Below, one piece after another: positions 1 through 8,489 of a DNA stretch of 64,000 nt. Position 1 is the stretch's first letter, and every line of letters starts with the position of its first letter. Below the pieces are notes generated by a model that made no database searches, was not told where the DNA came from, and worked only from the letters and a program-made list of their open reading frames with translations. Both the position numbers and the translations under genes were made by a program. The DNA comes from Bacteroidota bacterium (GTDB lineage: Bacteria > Bacteroidota > Bacteroidia > Chitinophagales > Chitinophagaceae): assembly GCA_023416995.1 (NCBI GenBank), contig JAEZGI010000035.1, forward strand, positions 62,001-126,000. The letters are read 5' to 3'.

Positions 1-240
1 CAACAATACGGGAACACTCGCATCGCTTAACCCTTCGGCCAGCACCTGCAGCGTTTTTGTTTTACCTGTTCCCGTGGCACCGGCAATCAATCCATGACGA
101 TTCAGCGTGCGCAGCGGGATCATTATATCAGCGCCTTTTAGCACCTCACCATCTATCATCGCGGTACCCGCACGAAAAGCTTCTCCTTTGAAGGTATAAC
201 CTTGCTTAACGAGGTCCTGGAATGCCGTAACTTCTGCCAT
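1..240 (-). CDS. HerA-like helicase / DUF853 ATPase, N-terminal part (cut by window edge)
   Basis: The first 80 residues of an ATPase gene that runs off the left edge. Reading from the ATG at 240, the protein has a short beta-rich start and then a clear Walker A motif, GATGTGKT, at about residues 54-61, followed by a hydrophobic strand. The spacing and the phrase GLIAGATGTGKT are typical of the HerA-like DUF853 family (YjgR type), hexameric ATPases of uncertain role; this is family knowledge. The downstream Walker B and arginine finger lie outside the window, so activity cannot be judged. The GroES-like gene upstream is on the same strand, 27 bases away, so the two may be cotranscribed. Confidence 0.75.
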   Translation of the reverse strand, partial: MAEVTAFQDLVKQGYTFKGEAFRAGTAMIDGEVLKGADIMIPLRTLNRHGLIAGATGTGKTKTLQVLAEGLSDASVPVLL

Positions 241-267
241 GATTGCTTGTGTATGTATTAAACGAAA

Positions 268-645
268 CTATAATTCTTCTTCTCTTTCGAGCATCAGGAT
301 GGCGCTCTGGGGAACAATGTAATATTTTTCTCCCTGATACATCACTTCTGTGGCACCGCTTAATAAAAAGATTGCAAGGTCGCCCTCCCTCGCCTGTAGC
401 GGCACATATTTCACCTGTTCATCTTCGTGTTTCCAGGGCTCGTCGTCAACAGCCATCGGTATGGCATAGCCCGGCCCGGTTTTTATAACATATCCTTGTT
501 GCACCTTTTCTTTATCCTGTACGCCGGGAGGAAGATAAAGACCACTATCCGTTTTTTCGTTGGGTTTTGTGAGCCTGACCAATACCCTGTCACCTATTAC
601 TATCAGTTTCTTAAACCTGTTATCTGCCGTTATATGTAATGCCAT
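268..645 (-). CDS. GroES-like co-chaperonin (Cpn10 fold), divergent variant
   Basis: A 125-residue protein with the Cpn10 beta-barrel pattern: GDRVLVR near residue 18, a mobile-loop-like segment (EKTDSGLYLPPG) and a C-terminal strand ending in a charged tail. It is about 30 residues longer than standard GroES (about 95), with an extra stretch around residues 55-80 (IPMAVDDEPW region). No groEL lies beside it. The ATG at 645 is chosen over one at 666 because the family starts near this point and a -7-like box (664-671) lies across the upstream ATG. Probably a Bacteroidota paralogue of GroES; whether it caps GroEL is unknown. Confidence 0.75.
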   Translation of the reverse strand: MALHITADNRFKKLIVIGDRVLVRLTKPNEKTDSGLYLPPGVQDKEKVQQGYVIKTGPGYAIPMAVDDEPWKHEDEQVKYVPLQAREGDLAIFLLSGATEVMYQGEKYYIVPQSAILMLEREEEL

Positions 646-663
646 TATCTCTAAATAAACCAC

Positions 664-671
664 CAAAATTA
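664..671 (-). promoter_or_regulatory. -7 promoter box of the GroES-like gene
   Basis: On the minus strand the site reads TAATTTTG, an exact match to the Bacteroidota -7 consensus TAnnTTTG, 18 bases before the ATG at 645. No convincing -33 TTTG is seen, so this is a moderate call. Confidence 0.45.
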
Positions 672-792
672 ATATATAAGCGATAACTTAGGAGGGATAA
701 ATTGACGGTGGCACATTAATTATTAACAAAATATTATCCGGTTAACAACCCTTGATAACATTTATTTGTTGAAGATTTAAAAAACACAAAAT

Positions 793-1500
793 ATGGAAGG
801 TAAAAAGCCGAAAATTTTATTATGCGAAGATGATCAGAATCTTGGAATGGTGCTGAAGAATTACCTGGAGCTGAATGATTTTGATGTTACACTTGAACGT
901 GATGGCCGTCTTGGTCTGGCTGCGTTTCAACGTGAAAAGTTTGACCTGTGCCTGCTTGATATAATGATGCCACACATGGATGGTTTTACAATGGCTGAAG
1001 AGATCCGTGATGTTGATCCGGACATTCCCCTGTTCTTTCTGAGTGCTAAAACAATGAAAGAAGATATTATCCAGGGCTATAAACTGGGTGCAGATGACTA
1101 TATCACCAAACCCTTCGACAGCGAAGTATTGCTGCTCAAAATCAAGGCGATACTTAAACGCAACGAAGAGGGTAACCGCGAGCAGGAAAATCGCGAATAC
1201 GATCTCGCCAGCTACCACTTCAATCCAAAATTGCGTGAATTAAGTCACGGTGGTAAAACACAAACACTGTCACCAAAAGAAAACGAATTACTTAAAATGC
1301 TCGCCGAACATCTGAATGATCTTTTGCCACGCGAACAGGCGCTGAAGAAGATCTGGGGCAGCGATACGTACTTCAATGGTCGCAGTATGGATGTTTATAT
1401 AGCCAAGTTGCGTAAGTATCTTAAAGACGATCCGACTATAGAGATTGTAAACATACATGGTAACGGGTTCAGACTGGTTGTGCCGGTTGCACAATCCTAA
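793..1500 (+). CDS. OmpR/PhoB-family response regulator (RprY-like), orphan
   Basis: A 235-residue two-domain regulator. The receiver domain (about 1-125) has the acidic pair at 13-14, the phosphoacceptor Asp at about 56 in LLDIMMP, the Thr/Ser at SAK and the Lys in TKPF. The C-terminal winged helix (about 140-232) has the OmpR pattern, including LSPKENELL and the DVYIAKLRKYL recognition helix. It resembles the RprY-type regulators of Bacteroidota. No histidine kinase is next to it, so its partner must be coded elsewhere. The gene stands alone and ends in a strong terminator. Confidence 0.9.
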   Translation: MEGKKPKILLCEDDQNLGMVLKNYLELNDFDVTLERDGRLGLAAFQREKFDLCLLDIMMPHMDGFTMAEEIRDVDPDIPLFFLSAKTMKEDIIQGYKLGADDYITKPFDSEVLLLKIKAILKRNEEGNREQENREYDLASYHFNPKLRELSHGGKTQTLSPKENELLKMLAEHLNDLLPREQALKKIWGSDTYFNGRSMDVYIAKLRKYLKDDPTIEIVNIHGNGFRLVVPVAQS

Positions 1501-1520
1501 ACTCTTATAAATATTATGCA

Positions 1521-1551
1521 CCTGCAGTTAACCGCTGCAGGTTTTTTTTTT
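1521..1551 (+). terminator. Intrinsic terminator after the response regulator
   Basis: A 7-bp perfect stem, CCTGCAG with CTGCAGG (1521-1527 and 1535-1541), and a 7-base loop, followed directly by about ten T. It lies 21 bases after the stop at 1500. Confidence 0.9.
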
Positions 1552-1597
1552 GCATGAACCGGCAGGGAATTTGCGGAGCAACATCAACAATTATCTT

Positions 1598-2488
1598 ATG
1601 TATACTACCGTTCCTGAAGGTAATCCCATCATCCGTGATAAGTTCACGGCGGATCCAACGGCGTTGGTTTTAGATAACACGATATACTTGTTTACCGGGC
1701 ACGATGAAGCCCCTGCAGGCACCCATGAATACCTGATGAAAGACTGGTTATGCTTCAGCTCTTCTGATCTCAAAACATGGCGGGAGCATCCCTCACCTTT
1801 ACGTGCCACAGATTATAGCTGGGCCGCCGGAGATGCGTATGCCTCATCTATCACAATGAATAATGGGAAATTCTATTTTTACACAGCTGTATCCCCCGCA
1901 TCCGGCCAGGGAAAAGCAATTGGCGTTGTAACCTCTGATACACCTGCAGGGCCGTTTCATGACCCCATCAATGCTCCTTTGATCACGCATGATATGCTTC
2001 CGGTTGTTGCAAACGACAAAGCCAATCTTGACCCTTCAGTATTGGTTGATGATGATGGTTGTGTTTATTTATTCTGGGGAAACGGTACATGTTATTTCGC
2101 TGAACTTTCGCCCACTATGACGCAGGTGCTGAGCAACATAAGTGTTGTTGATGTGCCGGGTTTCGCTGAAGGTGCCCATATTCACAAAAAGAACGGCTGG
2201 TATTATTTATCGTATGGTTACAAGTCTCCCGAACGTGTAGCTTACGCCATGAGCCGCAACATCAGGGGTCCCTGGAACTTTAAAGGCATCTTAAATGAAC
2301 TTGCGGGAAACTGTGAAACCAACAGGCCATGTATTATCGATTTTGAGGGAGATTCGTATTTCATCTATCACAACGGCGCATTGCCTGACGGAGGAAGTCA
2401 CCGTCGCTCCGTTTGTATTGATCGACTGTATTATAACGAGGACGGTTCTATGCAAAAAGTGATTATGACTTCAGAAGGAATTATTTAA
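1598..2488 (+). CDS. Glycoside hydrolase family 43 protein
   Basis: A 296-residue five-bladed beta-propeller hydrolase of the GH43 type, which acts on arabinan, xylan or related furanosides and pyranosides. The expected catalytic acids can be seen: an Asp in TADPTALV near the start (general base), an Asp in LDPSVLVDDDG in the middle (pKa modulator) and a Glu in FAEGAHIHKKNG (general acid). The frame opens further upstream at a TTG (1550), but that codon is in the T-run of the preceding terminator, so the ATG at 1598 is preferred. No signal peptide is seen from that start, which suggests a cytoplasmic enzyme. The 3' end overlaps ruvB by four bases, tail to tail. The substrate cannot be deduced. 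Confidence 0.85.
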   Translation: MYTTVPEGNPIIRDKFTADPTALVLDNTIYLFTGHDEAPAGTHEYLMKDWLCFSSSDLKTWREHPSPLRATDYSWAAGDAYASSITMNNGKFYFYTAVSPASGQGKAIGVVTSDTPAGPFHDPINAPLITHDMLPVVANDKANLDPSVLVDDDGCVYLFWGNGTCYFAELSPTMTQVLSNISVVDVPGFAEGAHIHKKNGWYYLSYGYKSPERVAYAMSRNIRGPWNFKGILNELAGNCETNRPCIIDFEGDSYFIYHNGALPDGGSHRRSVCIDRLYYNEDGSMQKVIMTSEGII

Positions 2489-3513
2489 AACAACAAGGGC
2501 CCTGCGCCACCCATTGGTTTTTTACCCAGATGTGCATACGCCTTTTCGGTTGCTTCCCTTCCTCGTGGTGTACGCATCAGGAAACCTTCCTGTATCAGGA
2601 ATGGTTCATACACCTCTTCAAGCGTACCGGTTTCCTCTCCCACTGCTGTAGCAATGGTTGTAATACCAACAGGTCCTCCTTTGAACTTTTCAATGATGGT
2701 AAGCAGTATCTTATTATCCATTTCATCAAGTCCGTGGGTGTCTACATTAAGGGCTTTCAATGCATGCTCAGTAATTGCCAGGTCAACAACTCCGTTGCCA
2801 AGTACCTGTGCAAAATCACGAACCCTTCTTAAGAGTCCGTTTGCGATACGCGGTGTACCACGGCTTCTTCGCGCGATTTCAAAAGAGGCGTCGGAGGTGA
2901 TACGTGTGTTCAGGATATTTGCCGACCGCAGTACGATACCCTGTAATGTGGTAGCATCATAATATTCCAGCCTGCTTTTTATAGCAAACCGCGAAAGCAA
3001 CGGCGCAGTCAATAAGCCACTGCGCGTAGTGGCCCCAACCAATGTAAAAGGTTCAAGATTGATCTGGATGCTGCGCGCACTCGGACCGCTGTCAATCATG
3101 ATGTCGAGCCGGAAATCCTCCATTGCCGCATACAAATATTCTTCAACCACCGTGCTTAACCGATGAATCTCATCAATAAACAGCACATCATGTTTTTCAA
3201 GATTGGTAAGCAGACCCGCCAGGTCGCCGGGTTTTTCGATCACCGGACCCGAAGTTTCCTTGATATTTACACCAAGTTCGTTTGCTACGATGCGCGAAAG
3301 CGTGGTTTTTCCAAGACCGGGCGGGCCATGAAAAAGAATATGATCCAATGCCTCACCACGAATCTTCGCAGCCTTAATAAAAATGCGAAGGTTCTCGATG
3401 ATCTGTCCCTGCCCCGCAAACTCACTGATGTCCTGCGGACGAATATTGTTTTCAAATTCTTTATCAGAATTGGAAAGTATTCCTTTGTCCTTATTTAAAT
3501 TTGGATTCGCCAT
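2485..3513 (-). CDS. ruvB: Holliday junction branch migration DNA helicase RuvB
   Basis: A full-length, 342-residue RuvB. The AAA+ domain has Walker A GPPGLGKT at 63-70, Walker B DEIH at 114-117, sensor 1 GATTR and the arginine finger region LLSRF; the C-terminal winged helix carries the family pattern RGREATEKAYAHLG. RuvB is the motor that drives branch migration of Holliday junctions with RuvA. ruvA is not in the window; ruvC is present at 18.9 kb, which is the scattered arrangement common in this phylum. The gene begins 31 bases from a divergent small gene. Confidence 0.97.
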   Translation of the reverse strand: MANPNLNKDKGILSNSDKEFENNIRPQDISEFAGQGQIIENLRIFIKAAKIRGEALDHILFHGPPGLGKTTLSRIVANELGVNIKETSGPVIEKPGDLAGLLTNLEKHDVLFIDEIHRLSTVVEEYLYAAMEDFRLDIMIDSGPSARSIQINLEPFTLVGATTRSGLLTAPLLSRFAIKSRLEYYDATTLQGIVLRSANILNTRITSDASFEIARRSRGTPRIANGLLRRVRDFAQVLGNGVVDLAITEHALKALNVDTHGLDEMDNKILLTIIEKFKGGPVGITTIATAVGEETGTLEEVYEPFLIQEGFLMRTPRGREATEKAYAHLGKKPMGGAGPLLF

Positions 3514-3523
3514 TTTATCGGCT

Positions 3524-3531
3524 CAAAACTA
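3524..3531 (-). promoter_or_regulatory. -7 promoter box of ruvB
   Basis: Minus-strand TAGTTTTG matches TAnnTTTG exactly and ends 11 bases before the ruvB ATG, so the transcript would have almost no leader. No clear -33 element is visible. Confidence 0.45.
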
Positions 3532-3544
3532 CATCAATTGACGA

Positions 3545-3829
3545 ATGAATTTTGAAGATTTTAAACACTCCCTAGGCAATGACGAGATGCCGCAGGGATT
3601 AAGTTTGCCCATTCAGGCAATGTGGTTCGCGGGTAAAAATCAGTGGGAAAAATCCCACGATATTGCACAGGATCTGCTGACCTCCGACGGTTCCTGGATA
3701 CATGCCTACCTGCACAGACTGGAAGGCGATACAGGCAATGCTGCGTACTGGTATCGGAAGGCAGGCAAAAGTTTCCCGTCACAATCGCTGACAGACGAAT
3801 GGGAGACAATTGTGACAGCTTTATTATAA
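3545..3829 (+). CDS. Conserved small protein of unknown function
   Basis: A 94-residue soluble protein with no signal peptide or membrane segment. It is rich in Trp and aromatic residues and reads as short helices (WFAGKNQWEKSHDIAQ, then WIHAYLHRLEGD and AAYWYRKAG), a pattern like a single TPR-type helical hairpin set. I recognise the style of a conserved hypothetical family but cannot name a function. It is divergent from ruvB and abuts the M23 peptidase gene tail to tail (stop codons touch at 3829/3830). Confidence 0.7.
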   Translation: MNFEDFKHSLGNDEMPQGLSLPIQAMWFAGKNQWEKSHDIAQDLLTSDGSWIHAYLHRLEGDTGNAAYWYRKAGKSFPSQSLTDEWETIVTALL

Positions 3830-4516
3830 TCAGCCGCGAACGTACCTGTTGAAATGCAGTAGCAGATCCGGATCCGGGCTGTTCTTCAACCAGAAATTTC
3901 TTTCGCTGAAACGGCAAACCCCAGGATAATCACCTGATCTTCCGCCCATGTCAAGGATTAACTGAAAGTGAAGATGCGGGGGCCACTCCCCATTTTCAGA
4001 TGGTGCTCCAAAATGCCCGATCCGGGTTCCTTTGGCTATTAACTTACCCGGTTGCAGACCCTCCAGATCACGTAAGGAAAGATGTCCATACAAAGTATGA
4101 AATTTACCTTCCGGCAGTCCATGTTCAAGGATGATGGTAGCACCGTAGTCGCCATACTGGTCATTGAAAGCAAAACTATGTATTGCCGCGTCGAGTGGTG
4201 CAAAAACCGGCGTACCTTCTGCGCCCCATATATCTGTGCCGAGATGTAAACGCCGGGGCTCCTCACCCGCATCTGCACTGTCAAATACTGTACTGCGGCT
4301 GTATACGGTACGGTGCTCATCGTAACCGCCGATACCATAACGGGCACCGGCTGCCGACAAGGTTTCATTTACATAATTAACAAAGAGCCGGGTGTCCTCA
4401 ACCACTGCGGTAGTGAGTTGTGTATTGGCAGCGGTAAGATCAAAGCGGATGATTTTATCCTGGTTTTCGTCAAAAGGTACAACCGGGTGAGCATCCAGAT
4501 TTGCAGGTAGAATCAA
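3830..4516 (-). CDS. M23-family (LytM-type) metallopeptidase
   Basis: A 228-residue protein with the LytM zinc site: HLGTDIW (His and Asp ligands), a His in the TLYGHL segment and HLHFQ near the C-terminus. The family cuts peptidoglycan cross-bridges or glycine-rich peptides. The start is TTG at 4516: an in-frame TAA lies two codons upstream and there is no ATG in the N-terminal part, so the start region is fixed. No signal peptide is seen, unusual for a cell-wall hydrolase, so either it uses another exit route or it acts on a cytoplasmic substrate. Confidence 0.85.
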   Translation of the reverse strand: MILPANLDAHPVVPFDENQDKIIRFDLTAANTQLTTAVVEDTRLFVNYVNETLSAAGARYGIGGYDEHRTVYSRSTVFDSADAGEEPRRLHLGTDIWGAEGTPVFAPLDAAIHSFAFNDQYGDYGATIILEHGLPEGKFHTLYGHLSLRDLEGLQPGKLIAKGTRIGHFGAPSENGEWPPHLHFQLILDMGGRSGDYPGVCRFSERNFWLKNSPDPDLLLHFNRYVRG

Positions 4517-4694
4517 TCTTTACAATTTTCATCAATTTACGCCATCCGTGATTCCCGGATAACAGTTGATTTTATAAACGGCCATTACATAATTTAAAAT
4601 TCCGGCGGTTCAACGACACCTGCTTCCGTTCGTCAAATTCTGACCGAGCAGCGTTACCTATTAGTTTATCTTAGAAACACTCAATTTGTCAACG

Positions 4695-7600
4695 ATGAAA
4701 AAACTAACCGGCTTATTATTGTCTCTATTATCTGCATCCATTCTTTATTCCCAGGAAGCACTTTGGTTAAGGTACCCGGCCATTTCGCCGGATGGTAAGA
4801 CAATAGTTTTCAGTTATAAAGGCGACCTGTATCGTGTGCCGGCTACTGGTGGCGATGCGGTGCCACTCACATTGCATGAGGCACACGATTATATGCCCGT
4901 TTGGAGCAGGGATGGAAAGCACATTGCTTTTGCCAGCGACCGGTATGGAAATTTTGATGTTTTTGTGATGCCATCCGCGGGTGGTGAAGCAAAACGTCTC
5001 ACTTATCACTCTGCCAACGATCTGCCTTATGATTTTACCCCGGATGGCAAGTCTGTTGTTTTCGGCACAACAAGAAACGATATATACACCAGCGCCAGGT
5101 TCCCGAATCGCGGACTTTTCCAGAAGTTGTACCAGGTGCCAGTAACCGGAGGACGGTCGGTAATGTTTCTTTCTGCGGGTTCAGAATTCGCTCGTTTCAA
5201 TCGCAAAGGTGATCAACTCATCTTCCAGGATCGTAAAGGATATGAAGATGCATGGCGAAAACATCATACTTCATCTGTTACCCGCGATATATGGTTGTAT
5301 GATCTGAAGAAGGACGATTACCAGCAGGTATCCGGTTTTGAAGGCGAAGACCGCGAACCACTTTTTTCGGCCGATGATCAACATTTCTATTACCTGAGCG
5401 AAAAAGATGGAAATGCGCAGAATATCTATAAGGCCCCGGTGAAAACAAAAATTGCGGAGCAACAACTAACAAAATTTACTGATCACCCCGTGCGACACCT
5501 TACCCGTTCCAACGACGACCTGTTATGCTTTACATATAACGGGGAGATATACACGCTGAAAGAAGGCGGGGCACCTTCTAAGGTTACAGTGCGCGTGAAT
5601 ACCGACGGTCGCACCAATACAGAAAAAATAATTCCCATCAACAGCGGTGTGACTCAAACCGATCTTTCACCTAACGGAAAAGAGATTGCATTTATCGTTC
5701 GCGGTGAAGTGTTCGTTACATCAGTAGAAGGTGGAATTACAAAACGCATAACCAATACGCCGGTGCAGGAAAGGACGGTACAGTTTAGTCCCGACGGTCG
5801 TTCTCTTATTTATGCTTCTGAACGCAATAACAACTGGGACATTTACCGGACAACGATTGCAAGAAAAGAGGAACCATATTTCTATACATCAACAGTACTT
5901 AATGAAGAGCCGTTACTTGCCACAGACGCTGAAGAGTTTCAACCGCTGTTCTCACCGGATGGAAAAGAGATTGCCTATCTCGAAGAAAGAAACATTGTAA
6001 AGGTTTACAATATTGCATCAAAAAAAACCCGCACCATTGTACCTAAAGGCGTCAACTTCTCTTATGCGGATGGTGATCAATCGTTCAGTTGGTCGCCCGA
6101 CAGCAAATGGATAGTATTTAATTCTGCAGAGGGTGCATGGAGCCGGTCAGAGGTAGCTCTGATGAAAGCAGACGGTTCAGGTGAAAGAAAAAATCTTACA
6201 CAAAGTGGCTTTTTTGACGGAGGAGCCAAATGGGTGATGGGAGGTAAAGCATTGATCTGGGCAACCGATCGCGATGGTAAACAACCACTGGCTTTCCAGG
6301 GAGCACGTGAGGTAGACGTGTATGCAATGTTTTTTGACCAGGAATTGTATGACAGGTTCAAATTAAATAAAGATGACTTCTCCTTGTTGAAGGAAAAAGA
6401 GGATGCGGAGAAAAAGGAAACAAAAGATACCGCATTGAAAGCAGAGATCGCAAAGAAAGAAAAAGACTGGCAACCACAACTTGACAACCTCGATAACAGA
6501 AAAATCCGGCTTACCATTAATTCAGGTAACATTTCTGACTATCATTTGTCGGCAGATGGAGAGAAATTATATTATCTCGCAAGAGTTGAAAAGGGCTATG
6601 ATCTCTGGCTCACCAACACCCGCACGCGTGAAACAAAGATCCTAAGCAAACTTGATGGCGGTCCGGCGGGAATGGACGTATCAACGGATGGCAAAAATAT
6701 TTTCGTAGTCAGCGATGGACGTATCGTGAAAGTAGTTGCAGAAGCCGGAAAGGTTGCACCTGTAACAGTGAATGGTGAGATGAATCTCAATACCACGCAG
6801 GAACGCGCTTATATATTTGATCATGCCTGGCGCCAGGTACAAAAGAAATTCTATGACCCCGCAATGCAGGGAGTTGACTGGAAAAAATATAAAACCACTT
6901 ACGCTAGGTTTCTGCCACATATCAATAATAACAACGATTTCCAGGAATTACTCAGCGAGATGTTAGGTGAACTGAATGCTTCGCATACTGGTGGCCGTTA
7001 TTCACCAACTTTTCCGAATGCAGACATCACCGCAAGCCTTGGGTTGCTGTATGATGAAACTTTTAAAGGACCCGGTGTAAAGGTGATGGAAGTGCTGGAA
7101 GGTGGTCCGTTTCAGAACGCAAAAACAAAACTTGCCAAAGGAGTCGTTATCGAAAAGATAGATGGCGAGGCAATTACGGAAGAACTTGACTGGAACCGGT
7201 TGCTAAACCGGAAGGCCGCTAAAAATGTGTTGCTGAATCTTTATGACCCGGCCACTAAAAACCGTTGGGAAGAAACACTTAAACCCATTACACCTGGCGA
7301 AGAGCAAAACCTTCTGTACCAGCGTTGGGTGAAAACTATGCGAAAAATGGTAGACGAACTCAGCGGCGGCAAGATCGGTTATGTGCATGTACAAGGTATG
7401 AACGATGGCAGTTACCGCACAGTGTTCGAAGATGTACTTGGAAAAAATGCTGACAAAGAAGCTTTGATTGTTGACACCCGCTTTAATGGGGGTGGTTGGT
7501 TGCATGATGACCTGGTTACCTTTTTAAGCGGTAAGCCATACCTGGATTTTTCGCCACAAGGCGCTAAACCAACCTCCGGCGAGCCGCGTAATAAGTGGGC

Positions 7601-7949
7601 AAAACCATCGGCTGTGTTGATGAGTGAAAGCAATTATTCAGATGCCTTCCTGTTTCCTTATGCTTATAAAAGTCTTGGCATCGGGAAATTAATTGGCATG
7701 CCGGTGCCCGGTACCGGTACGGCAGTGTGGTGGGAAACCCAGATAGATCCGACATTGGTGTTTGGCATCCCGATGGTAGCAACCATCGGCAAGGAAAACA
7801 GACCGACCGAAAATCTTCAACTGGAACCTGACGTTAAGGTTAAGAATGATTTCAAAGCGATACTGAATGGTAAAGATCAGCAGTTGGAACGTGCGGTGCA
7901 GGAGATGTTGAATGAGATCAAAAACAAACCAGCCAAAAAAGCATTTTAA
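4695..7949 (+). CDS. Secreted tricorn-like protease (S41 family)
   Basis: A 1084-residue exported protease. Order of parts: signal peptide (1 to about 20, ending LYSQ), WD40-like PD40 beta-propeller repeats (many SPDGK and FSPDG motifs over about 30-560), a charged Lys/Glu linker near 570-600, a second propeller part, a tricorn C1 domain, a PDZ domain (about 785-860) and a C-terminal S41 domain. Tricorn catalytic features are visible: Ser-His in LNASHTGG, the nucleophile Ser in SNYSDAFLFPYA and a Glu in PTENLQLEPD. The ATG at 4695 is preferred to an upstream TTG because it places the signal peptide first. Known tricorn degrades oligopeptides in the cytoplasm of archaea; this one should work in the periplasm. 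Confidence 0.9.
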   Translation: MKKLTGLLLSLLSASILYSQEALWLRYPAISPDGKTIVFSYKGDLYRVPATGGDAVPLTLHEAHDYMPVWSRDGKHIAFASDRYGNFDVFVMPSAGGEAKRLTYHSANDLPYDFTPDGKSVVFGTTRNDIYTSARFPNRGLFQKLYQVPVTGGRSVMFLSAGSEFARFNRKGDQLIFQDRKGYEDAWRKHHTSSVTRDIWLYDLKKDDYQQVSGFEGEDREPLFSADDQHFYYLSEKDGNAQNIYKAPVKTKIAEQQLTKFTDHPVRHLTRSNDDLLCFTYNGEIYTLKEGGAPSKVTVRVNTDGRTNTEKIIPINSGVTQTDLSPNGKEIAFIVRGEVFVTSVEGGITKRITNTPVQERTVQFSPDGRSLIYASERNNNWDIYRTTIARKEEPYFYTSTVLNEEPLLATDAEEFQPLFSPDGKEIAYLEERNIVKVYNIASKKTRTIVPKGVNFSYADGDQSFSWSPDSKWIVFNSAEGAWSRSEVALMKADGSGERKNLTQSGFFDGGAKWVMGGKALIWATDRDGKQPLAFQGAREVDVYAMFFDQELYDRFKLNKDDFSLLKEKEDAEKKETKDTALKAEIAKKEKDWQPQLDNLDNRKIRLTINSGNISDYHLSADGEKLYYLARVEKGYDLWLTNTRTRETKILSKLDGGPAGMDVSTDGKNIFVVSDGRIVKVVAEAGKVAPVTVNGEMNLNTTQERAYIFDHAWRQVQKKFYDPAMQGVDWKKYKTTYARFLPHINNNNDFQELLSEMLGELNASHTGGRYSPTFPNADITASLGLLYDETFKGPGVKVMEVLEGGPFQNAKTKLAKGVVIEKIDGEAITEELDWNRLLNRKAAKNVLLNLYDPATKNRWEETLKPITPGEEQNLLYQRWVKTMRKMVDELSGGKIGYVHVQGMNDGSYRTVFEDVLGKNADKEALIVDTRFNGGGWLHDDLVTFLSGKPYLDFSPQGAKPTSGEPRNKWAKPSAVLMSESNYSDAFLFPYAYKSLGIGKLIGMPVPGTGTAVWWETQIDPTLVFGIPMVATIGKENRPTENLQLEPDVKVKNDFKAILNGKDQQLERAVQEMLNEIKNKPAKKAF

Positions 7950-7963
7950 AGGCGGTAGTTGTC

Positions 7964-8431
7964 TTATGCTGTAACAGCCGCATCCGGCGCCAGGTCCGGA
8001 ATCGGGATTGAATCGATCAATTTTGCTTCGAGCATATCTGCATATGTTTCGAAATATAAAATAACGTCTTCACGCTGATTACGTTTCAGCCATCGAAAAC
8101 CTCCGGGCAGGTTGTTTAACACCGATCTGTCTTCGAGGTATTCGATGTTGTGGATATCGGTGTTGGTGAGCCCAAGCGACCTTAGCCTCGAGATAAGCAG
8201 ATCTAGCGGTACACCTGTTATAGAACAGGCTTCCTGCGCAAGTTCGGTCCACTCACCTGAACCCGTTTGAGCATAGGTCTGTATCTCTTCTTTGGAGAAT
8301 GTTGTCACCACCTGCAAAAGGTGCCCGCAATTACAGGCGCCATGGTGCCCCCATGCGTAAAACGCTCCCGAGCGCAGATTGTTAGCGGCCGATCTTAATC
8401 CCTCAATCAGTGTTATTACATTTTCTGGCAT
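7964..8431 (-). CDS. Uncharacterised protein with HHGxCNCGH motif
   Basis: A 155-residue soluble protein with no signal peptide. Near residue 28 it has a tight cluster of possible metal ligands, HHGACNCGH (three His, two Cys), in an otherwise helical protein. The rest contains LTNTDIHNIEYLEDRSVL and a Trp-Leu-Lys-Arg region without any motif I can name. It converges on the tricorn-like gene with a 14-base gap. No function is proposed. Confidence 0.65.
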   Translation of the reverse strand: MPENVITLIEGLRSAANNLRSGAFYAWGHHGACNCGHLLQVVTTFSKEEIQTYAQTGSGEWTELAQEACSITGVPLDLLISRLRSLGLTNTDIHNIEYLEDRSVLNNLPGGFRWLKRNQREDVILYFETYADMLEAKLIDSIPIPDLAPDAAVTA

Positions 8432-8489
8432 CAGACTGTTGTTATGGTTAAGCAGATCAAATGGTTATGCGGCTTATGCAGATTGTTAA

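Noticed and set aside
1550..1597. TTG at 1550 as the start of the GH43 gene
   Set aside because: It is part of the T-run of the preceding terminator; the ATG at 1598 begins at the usual family position.
2485..2488. Four-base tail-to-tail overlap of the GH43 and ruvB genes (also at 16998-17001) as a special signal
   Set aside because: Sharing TTAA or CTAA between two stop codons is common in compact genomes and needs no further explanation.
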